From the NCBI GenBank assembly GCA_900766185.1, contig CAAFUL010000062.1:1-37230 (forward strand): a stretch of DNA of 37,230 bases, written 5' to 3'. The notes beneath the pieces are model-generated. The model was not told where the DNA came from. It ran no database searches and saw only the letters and a program-made list of their open reading frames with translations. Positions 32,186 to 37,230 of the stretch are shown piece after piece. Position numbers and translations under genes: made by a program. How positions within the stretch are numbered: position 1 is the stretch's first letter; every line of letters starts with the position of its first letter. The stretch comes from an uncultured Johnsonella sp. (GTDB lineage Bacteria > Bacillota > Clostridia > Lachnospirales > Lachnospiraceae).

Positions 32186-33138
32186 TGTCATATTCGTCAA
32201 AGCTTAAAAAGGAGCTGTGCAGTGTTATACCTTTGGCAAGACACTGCGATATTGCTGAAATAACAGCCTTAACAATGTATATTGCCAAATTTGAGCTAAG
32301 TGAAGATAAAATAAAAAGCATTATATTTAATACGGAATCTCACGATATAGCTATAAAATACTTTACATTATTGGTAAAAACATTTAATATAGGTAATGAT
32401 ATCGTAGTAAGAAAAATTGATTCTTTTAGTAAAAAAGTTACATACAGATTAGTCTTAGAAGATGAAGGGCTGATAAAACAGATACTCCTAACCTGTAAAT
32501 TTCCGGAAAAATTTAAGGACATAAGAAAAGAGTATAATGTAGGCAGTTCAATCGTTTTAAGACAAAGTTGCTGTAAGAGGGCATTTTTAAGAGCTGCTTT
32601 TCTGGCAATAGGCTCCTTGTCCGACCCCGAGAAGGCTTATCACTTTGAGCTGAATTTAGGTTCGGAAAAAGAAGCTGAGGGTCTGAGAAAAATAATAGAA
32701 GCATTAGGTATAGAGATTAAGTTTATTATAAGAAAGAAAAACTATGTACTTTACCTTAAAGAAGCTGAACAAATATCGGAGATTTTGAGATTGATGGAAG
32801 CACCGCTTGCGCTTATGGATTTTGAGAATACCAGAATAGTAAAAGATGTGCGGAATTCTGTGAATAGAAAGCTTAACTGTGAAGTTGCCAATCTTAATAA
32901 AACCGTAGTGGCTTCTCTAAAACAGGTGGAGGGCATAGAGCTTATAAGGGAAAAACTTGGTCTTGAAAGTTTACCTCAAAATCTTAAAGAAGTGGCATAC
33001 CTAAGGCTTGAGTATCCGGAAGCTTCACTGAAAGAATTAGTTGAAAGAATGGATGGAAAGGTAGGGAAGAGCGGACTTAATCATAGATTGCGTAAACTTT
33101 TGGAGATTGCACAAAATTTAATGCCACAGAGCACCTAG
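32185..33138 (+). CDS. whiA: DNA-binding regulator WhiA
   Basis: WhiA combines a degenerate LAGLIDADG homing-endonuclease fold with a helix-turn-helix and affects division and chromosome segregation in Gram-positives. Here the 317 residues include the N-terminal WhiA_N region (SYSSKLKKELCSV), two LAGLIDADG-like halves centred on CCKRAFLRAAFLAIGSLSDPEKAYHFEL (about 130-157) and the C-terminal HTH LRLEYPEASLKELVERMDGKVGKSGLNHRLRKL (about 272-305). Nuclease acid residues are not evident, as usual for the family. The ATG shares one base with the rapZ stop. Confidence 0.94.
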   Translation: MSYSSKLKKELCSVIPLARHCDIAEITALTMYIAKFELSEDKIKSIIFNTESHDIAIKYFTLLVKTFNIGNDIVVRKIDSFSKKVTYRLVLEDEGLIKQILLTCKFPEKFKDIRKEYNVGSSIVLRQSCCKRAFLRAAFLAIGSLSDPEKAYHFELNLGSEKEAEGLRKIIEALGIEIKFIIRKKNYVLYLKEAEQISEILRLMEAPLALMDFENTRIVKDVRNSVNRKLNCEVANLNKTVVASLKQVEGIELIREKLGLESLPQNLKEVAYLRLEYPEASLKELVERMDGKVGKSGLNHRLRKLLEIAQNLMPQST

Positions 33139-33174
33139 CTTAAAATTGATATACAATGTATTAAGGAGAGAAAA

Positions 33175-33429
33175 ATGATTAGAAAAAATGTGAGTATAGG
33201 AAAAGGGGTTGGAACGGATTCAAGGCCGGTAGCCATATTGGTACAGACTGCGAGCAAGTTTAAGAGCAGCATACACATTGAAACAGAAGAAAAGAAGGTT
33301 AATGTAAAAAGTATCATGGGGCTTATGACCTTGTCATTTGCGGAAGGACTTAGCATGATGCTGGAAGCTGACGGGGAAGATGAGGTTGCTGCAGTAGAAG
33401 CAATATCTGCATACCTTGTAAATAGCTAG
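33175..33429 (+). CDS. Crh/HPr-like protein with Asp at position 15
   Basis: The 84-residue protein aligns without gaps to HPr. The PTS phosphorylation-site motif normally reads G-x-H-A-R-P; here it is GTDSRP, with Asp15 in place of His15 while Arg17 and Pro18 are kept. The regulatory site is intact: Ser46 in VKSIMGLMTLS, the part recognised by HPr kinase. It therefore cannot carry phosphate for sugar transport but should be a substrate of the hprK product, like Bacillus Crh, which has Gln15. The position after whiA is also that of crh in Bacillus. AAGGAGAG precedes the ATG. A true HPr must be encoded elsewhere if the PTS is active. Confidence 0.88.
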   Translation: MIRKNVSIGKGVGTDSRPVAILVQTASKFKSSIHIETEEKKVNVKSIMGLMTLSFAEGLSMMLEADGEDEVAAVEAISAYLVNS

Positions 33430-33452
33430 TCAAAATAGCTTAAAAGCTTTAT

Positions 33453-33492
33453 GAAGCAGGAACCCCATTTACTTTAACTAATGGGAAGTTCA
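33453..33492 (+). mobile_element. Short IS200/IS605-like right-end relic
   Basis: GAAGCAGGAAC is followed by the hairpin CCCATT/AATGGG (33464-33485) around an ACTTTA loop and then AAGTTCA. This lines up with the end of the longer relic at 5211-5250, including the ACTTTA loop and AGTTCA tail. No transposase gene is nearby. Confidence 0.6.
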
Positions 33493-33508
33493 ACAAGACA
33501 AATCTAAG

Positions 33509-33538
33509 ACGGGATGGTAAAGTGCCATGCCGTTTTTA
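33509..33538 (+). terminator. Rho-independent terminator before dnaE
   Basis: ACGG and ATGG pair with CCAT and CCGT (one-base bulges on each side) around the loop TAAAGTG, followed by TTTTTA. It ends the hprK-to-HPr-like operon only about 17 bp before the dnaE start, so dnaE expression depends on readthrough or a promoter I could not identify. Confidence 0.75.
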
Positions 33539-33555
33539 TAATATAAGGAGAAATA

Positions 33556-36500
33556 ATGGCTTTTGTAAGTTTACACACACATACCGAATATTCGCTTCTT
33601 GACGGTTCCGGCAAGATAAAGGAAATGGTAGCGAGGGCGAAAGAGCTTGGAATGTCTGCCCTTGCCATAACCGATCACGGTGTCATGTATGGTGTTATTG
33701 ATTTTTATAAGGCGGCTAAGGAAGCAGGTATAAAGCCTATAATAGGTTGTGAAGTATATGTCAGCCCCGGATCGAGGTTTGACAGGGAAAGGGTGCATGG
33801 AGAAGACAGATACTATCATTTGGTTTTGCTTGCCAAGAACAATACCGGATATTCAAACTTAATGAAACTTGTATCAAGAGGTTTTACAGAAGGATTTTAT
33901 TATAAACCAAGAGTGGATTATGAGGTCTTGGAGAAGTATCATGAGGGTATCATAGCCTTGTCAGCCTGCCTTGCCGGAGAGGTATCAAGATACCTTGCAA
34001 GAGATATGTATGAGGAGGCTAAGAAGGCTGCCTTTAGATATAGGGATATTTTTGGAGAAGAAAACTTTTACCTTGAACTTCAAGACCATGGAGATCTGCT
34101 TCAAAAAAAGGTTAATCAAGCCATGCTTGAGCTTAGTAAGGATACAGGGATAAAACTTGTTGCGACCAATGATGTGCATTATACCTATGAAGAAGATGCA
34201 GAGGCACATGACATACTTCTTTGTATACAAACAGCAAAAAAGGTACATGATACTGACAGAATGAAGTATGAAGGAGGGCAGTTTTTCTTAAAATCCGATG
34301 AGCAGATGAGAAGGCTCTTCCCCTATGCACCTGAAGCCGTGGACAATACAGGATTTATAGCCGATGCCTGCAATGTGGAGCTTGAGTTTGGAGTTACCAA
34401 ACTTCCCATGTATGATGTACCTGAGGGCTACGAAGCTTATGAGTATCTTGAGAAACTTTGTAAAGAGGGACTTGAAAAAAGATACGAAAAGCCGGGTAAA
34501 GAGCTTACAGACAGACTTGAGTATGAGCTTAAGGTTATAAAAGATATGGGCTATGTGGATTACTTTCTTATAGTTTGGGATTTTATCAACTATGCTAAGT
34601 TAAGTCACATACCTGTAGGACCGGGAAGAGGCTCGGCAGCAGGAAGCTTAGTATCCTATACCTTAGCCATTACCGATATAGATCCTATAAAGTATCAGCT
34701 TCTTTTTGAAAGATTCTTAAACCCCGAAAGGATATCCATGCCGGACATAGATATAGATTTTTGCTATGAAAGAAGGCAGGAGATTATAGATTATGTAGTA
34801 AGGAAATACGGTAAAGACAGGGTATGCCAGATAATAACCTTCGGTACTCTACAGGCAAAGGGGGTTATCAGAGATGTCGGAAGAGCCTTGGACTTAAGTT
34901 ATGCAAGGTGTGATACTATAGCCAAACTTATACCCACAGAGCTTGGAATGAACCTTGAAAAGGCTTTGCTGCAAAGCAGTGAGCTGAGAAACCTTTATGA
35001 TACCGATCAGGAGGTAAGATACCTTATAGATATGAGCAAAAGGCTTGAAGGCCTGCCAAGACACAGCTCCATGCATGCTGCCGGAGTGGTTATAACAAAA
35101 GAAAATACGGATGAGTATGTACCTCTTTCAAAAGCAAGTGACGGTTCTGTAACCACACAATTTACCATGACAAGGCTTGAAGAGTTGGGGCTTTTGAAAA
35201 TGGACTTTTTGGGGCTTCGCACACTTACCGTAATACAAAATATAATAGCGCAGGTTAAGAAAAACTATGGTATAGAAATAGATCTTAACAAGTTTAACTT
35301 TGAAGATAAGAATGTATATGACTATATATCCACCGGAAAGACGGAAGGTATATTTCAAATAGAGTCATCCGGAATGCAAAGCTTTATGAAGGAGCTAAAA
35401 CCCGACTGTCTTGAAGATATTATAGCAGGAATCTCGCTTTACAGACCCGGTCCCATGGACTTTATACCAAGATATATAAAAGGCAAGAGGGATAAGGCAT
35501 CTATAGTATATGAATGCCCGCAATTAAAAGACATACTTTCGCCCACCTACGGCTGCATAGTTTATCAGGAGCAGGTCATGCAAATAGTTCGTGAGCTTGC
35601 CGGTTATACTATGGGAAGAAGCGATCTTGTAAGAAGAGCTATGAGCAAGAAAAAGTCCTCCGTTATGGAAGAAGAAAGACAAAATTTCGTATACGGCAAT
35701 AAAGCTCAGGGGGTACTGGGCTGTGTAAATAAAGGGATTTCGGAAAAAATCGCAAATAAAATATTTGATGAAATGATTGATTTTGCCAAGTACGCATTTA
35801 ACAAGTCCCATGCAGCCTGCTATGCGGTAATCTCATACCAAACCGCCTATCTTAAATACTACTATCCTAAGGAGTTCATGGCAGCAACAATGAGCTCGGT
35901 TATAGATAACTCCTCGAAGGTAGCGGAATATATACTATCCTGTAGGCAGATGGGTATAAGGCTTTTGCCGCCGGATGTAAATAAGGGAGAAAGTGTATTC
36001 TCAGTTTATGAAGATTCGATAAGATTCGGACTATCAGCCATTAAAAGCATAGGGCATAATGTAGCGGAAGAAATAATTAAAAACAGAGAAGAACAGGGCT
36101 TATACAGTTCAATGGAAGACCTTGTAAACAGACTTTCAACTAAGGAAGTCAATAAAAGAAACTTGGAAAACCTTATTAAAGCCGGTGCCTTGGACTCTCT
36201 GTCAGGTAACAGAAGACAAAAACTTGCCATATATGAAAAGTTACTTGATGAAAAGCAAAGAGATAAAAAGTCTATGGAAGGGCAAATAAGTCTTTTTGAA
36301 CTTGCAGATGAAGAGGCTAAGGAAAGTTTTAGAATAAGTTTTCCAAGCCTTGAGGAAATGAGCAGAGAAGAAATGCTTGCCTATGAGAAGGAGATACTTG
36401 GAGTCTATGTAAGCGGTCACCCCTTGGAAGATTTTGAAAAAGAGCTTTTAGACATATCCAAGGTAAAAACTACAGACCTAAAAAAGGACGATGAGCTTGA

Positions 36501-37002
36501 AGCCGGTAAGTTCAAAGACGGAATGAAGATAATAATGGGAGGCATATTATCAGGTATAACCAAAAAATATACAAAGAACAATCAACTGATGGCATTTTTA
36601 CAGTTGGAAGATTTGGTGGGCAGCATAGAAGTTATAGTGTTTCCAAAGGTTTATGAAAAATACAAACCCTTTATAAATGAAGATGCCAAAGTGTATATTG
36701 AGGGAAGGCTCAGTGTCAGTGATGAGCAGGATACAAAGATAATATGTGAGGCGGTACATGATTTTTCAAAGGTATACAAACAGCTTTGGTTGCAGTATGA
36801 TAATAAGGAAAGCTATCTTAAAGATGCCGATTATATCAATACTTTGGTAAATGAAAATATGGGAAGAGATGAGCTTTATATTTATCTAAAGCAGGAAAAA
36901 AACATAAAAAAGTGGGATAAAAAAATAGCCCATGAAAAGATATACGAGGAAATGCTTAAAAAGCTTAGGGAGGAAAATGTAAAACTGGTATCTAAGTTGT
37001 GA
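33556..37002 (+). CDS. dnaE: DNA polymerase III alpha subunit, DnaE type
   Basis: This is a C-family replicative polymerase. The 1148-residue length fits DnaE1. Domain order: an N-terminal PHP domain (LHTHTEYSLLDG with His7 and His9, AITDHGVMYG), the palm with GPGRGSAAGS and the catalytic PDIDIDF at 396-402, the finger region (IFQIESSGMQ, YRPGPMDFIPRYI, YQEQVMQI, KYAFNKSHAACYA), a tandem helix-hairpin-helix and a C-terminal OB-fold (about 980-1070, IIMGGILSGITKKYTKN...FLQLEDLVGSIEVIVFP). The PHP metal ligands look largely kept. AAGGAG lies seven bases upstream of the ATG. A palindromic repeat begins a few bases after the stop codon. Confidence 0.97.
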   Translation: MAFVSLHTHTEYSLLDGSGKIKEMVARAKELGMSALAITDHGVMYGVIDFYKAAKEAGIKPIIGCEVYVSPGSRFDRERVHGEDRYYHLVLLAKNNTGYSNLMKLVSRGFTEGFYYKPRVDYEVLEKYHEGIIALSACLAGEVSRYLARDMYEEAKKAAFRYRDIFGEENFYLELQDHGDLLQKKVNQAMLELSKDTGIKLVATNDVHYTYEEDAEAHDILLCIQTAKKVHDTDRMKYEGGQFFLKSDEQMRRLFPYAPEAVDNTGFIADACNVELEFGVTKLPMYDVPEGYEAYEYLEKLCKEGLEKRYEKPGKELTDRLEYELKVIKDMGYVDYFLIVWDFINYAKLSHIPVGPGRGSAAGSLVSYTLAITDIDPIKYQLLFERFLNPERISMPDIDIDFCYERRQEIIDYVVRKYGKDRVCQIITFGTLQAKGVIRDVGRALDLSYARCDTIAKLIPTELGMNLEKALLQSSELRNLYDTDQEVRYLIDMSKRLEGLPRHSSMHAAGVVITKENTDEYVPLSKASDGSVTTQFTMTRLEELGLLKMDFLGLRTLTVIQNIIAQVKKNYGIEIDLNKFNFEDKNVYDYISTGKTEGIFQIESSGMQSFMKELKPDCLEDIIAGISLYRPGPMDFIPRYIKGKRDKASIVYECPQLKDILSPTYGCIVYQEQVMQIVRELAGYTMGRSDLVRRAMSKKKSSVMEEERQNFVYGNKAQGVLGCVNKGISEKIANKIFDEMIDFAKYAFNKSHAACYAVISYQTAYLKYYYPKEFMAATMSSVIDNSSKVAEYILSCRQMGIRLLPPDVNKGESVFSVYEDSIRFGLSAIKSIGHNVAEEIIKNREEQGLYSSMEDLVNRLSTKEVNKRNLENLIKAGALDSLSGNRRQKLAIYEKLLDEKQRDKKSMEGQISLFELADEEAKESFRISFPSLEEMSREEMLAYEKEILGVYVSGHPLEDFEKELLDISKVKTTDLKKDDELEAGKFKDGMKIIMGGILSGITKKYTKNNQLMAFLQLEDLVGSIEVIVFPKVYEKYKPFINEDAKVYIEGRLSVSDEQDTKIICEAVHDFSKVYKQLWLQYDNKESYLKDADYINTLVNENMGRDELYIYLKQEKNIKKWDKKIAHEKIYEEMLKKLREENVKLVSKL

Positions 37003-37003
37003 T

Positions 37004-37166
37004 TTATCTATCACATAAACCGTTACAAACATATCTTGCCTTGGACACGCTCCCGCTAACTTCACCTCGCAGCGGTACTAAGCTTTATCTTCGCCTAACG
37101 GCTTGATAAAGCAAGTACCGGCGGTCTCAGATTGTCCTTTGGCATGTTTGTTTAACGGTTTATGTG
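37004..37166 (-). repeat. Long palindromic repeat, copy 2, inverted relative to copy 1
   Basis: The reverse complement of this stretch reproduces the repeat at 1-160 almost base for base through the central stems (for example GCTTTATC/GATAAAGC and CGGTACT/AGTACCG). Outer stems are CATAAACCGTTA with TAACGGTTTATG and CAAACAT with ATGTTTG; the latter pair replaces the TATCTTGCC stem used in copy 1. It starts within a few bases of the dnaE stop codon and may act as its transcript end. Confidence 0.85.
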
Positions 37167-37208
37167 CCTAGGGTACCGGCGGAGGGGGAGAGGTGTAGGC
37201 ACACTTTT
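37164..37208 (+). repeat. GC-rich hairpin adjoining the palindromic repeat
   Basis: GTGCCTA at 37165-37171 is inverted as TAGGCAC at about 37196-37202, enclosing a purine-rich GC stretch, and is followed by ACTTTTA. Its first bases overlap the last bases of the palindromic repeat. It could be a terminator or part of another element running off the window edge. Confidence 0.4.
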
Positions 37209-37230
37209 ATCTAACGCCACATCCCCTATG

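Noticed and set aside
33175..33429. Standard PTS phosphocarrier HPr
   Set aside because: Position 15 is Asp, so histidine phosphotransfer is not possible; described instead as Crh/HPr-like.

Overview
The window looks like a chromosomal core segment of a low-GC anaerobic Firmicute, most probably a Lachnospiraceae member (a Lachnoanaerobaculum-like genome would fit; this is inference from protein style and gene order, not a database match). Supporting signs are the AT-rich DNA, AGGAGG-type ribosome sites, the hprK-murB-rapZ-whiA-HPr-like-dnaE order, a single-chain SecDF, a bactofilin gene, and families common in Clostridia (the UPF0371/DUF1846 protein, a DUF1653-like domain). I count 31 protein genes, 28 on the + strand, and no rRNA, tRNA, CRISPR array, prophage or defence island.

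Layout. 1-160: palindromic repeat. 249-4242: lepA, hemW and an Eis-like acetyltransferase, the last two overlapping. 4418-7545: a lipoprotein, an IS200/IS605-like relic, a D,D-carboxypeptidase with cell-wall-binding repeats, and a membrane-anchored metallophosphoesterase. 7648-11565: scpA-scpB, a PH-domain protein, a D-2-hydroxyacid dehydrogenase and an ornithine-cyclodeaminase-family enzyme. 11865-13341: bactofilin overlapping a membrane-anchored NlpC/P60 hydrolase. 13615-14129 (-): a small acetyltransferase and an HPr-like protein without the PTS histidine. 14238-14547: a MITE (short non-autonomous inverted-repeat element) broken by a second, TA-inserted MITE. 14589-18460: a leader RNA with an internal terminator, then secDF, tgt, yajC. 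18873-25061: a large unrecognised membrane-anchored protein, an intact MITE, a small coiled-coil protein, an aspartate aminotransferase and ftsH. 25378-26853 (-): the UPF0371 protein. 26967-29335: a DUF1653-like protein and uvrC. 29453-37002: hprK, murB, rapZ, whiA, a second HPr-like protein with Asp at position 15, and dnaE. 37003-37230: an inverted copy of the first repeat and an adjoining hairpin.

The genes are mostly housekeeping: translation (lepA, tgt), secretion (secDF, yajC), chromosome condensation and repair/replication (scpAB, uvrC, dnaE), envelope work (dacA-like, murB, bactofilin/NlpC), proteolysis (ftsH) and carbon regulation (hprK with two Ser46-type HPr-like proteins). The unusual content is mainly between genes: at least four families of short non-coding palindromic or inverted-repeat elements, some with readable target duplications and nesting, plus a secDF leader that looks like an attenuator. 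No clear new multi-gene system is visible; the best leads are the repeat families, the secDF leader, the two histidine-less HPr proteins, the bactofilin-NlpC/P60 pair and the large protein with a C39-like tail.
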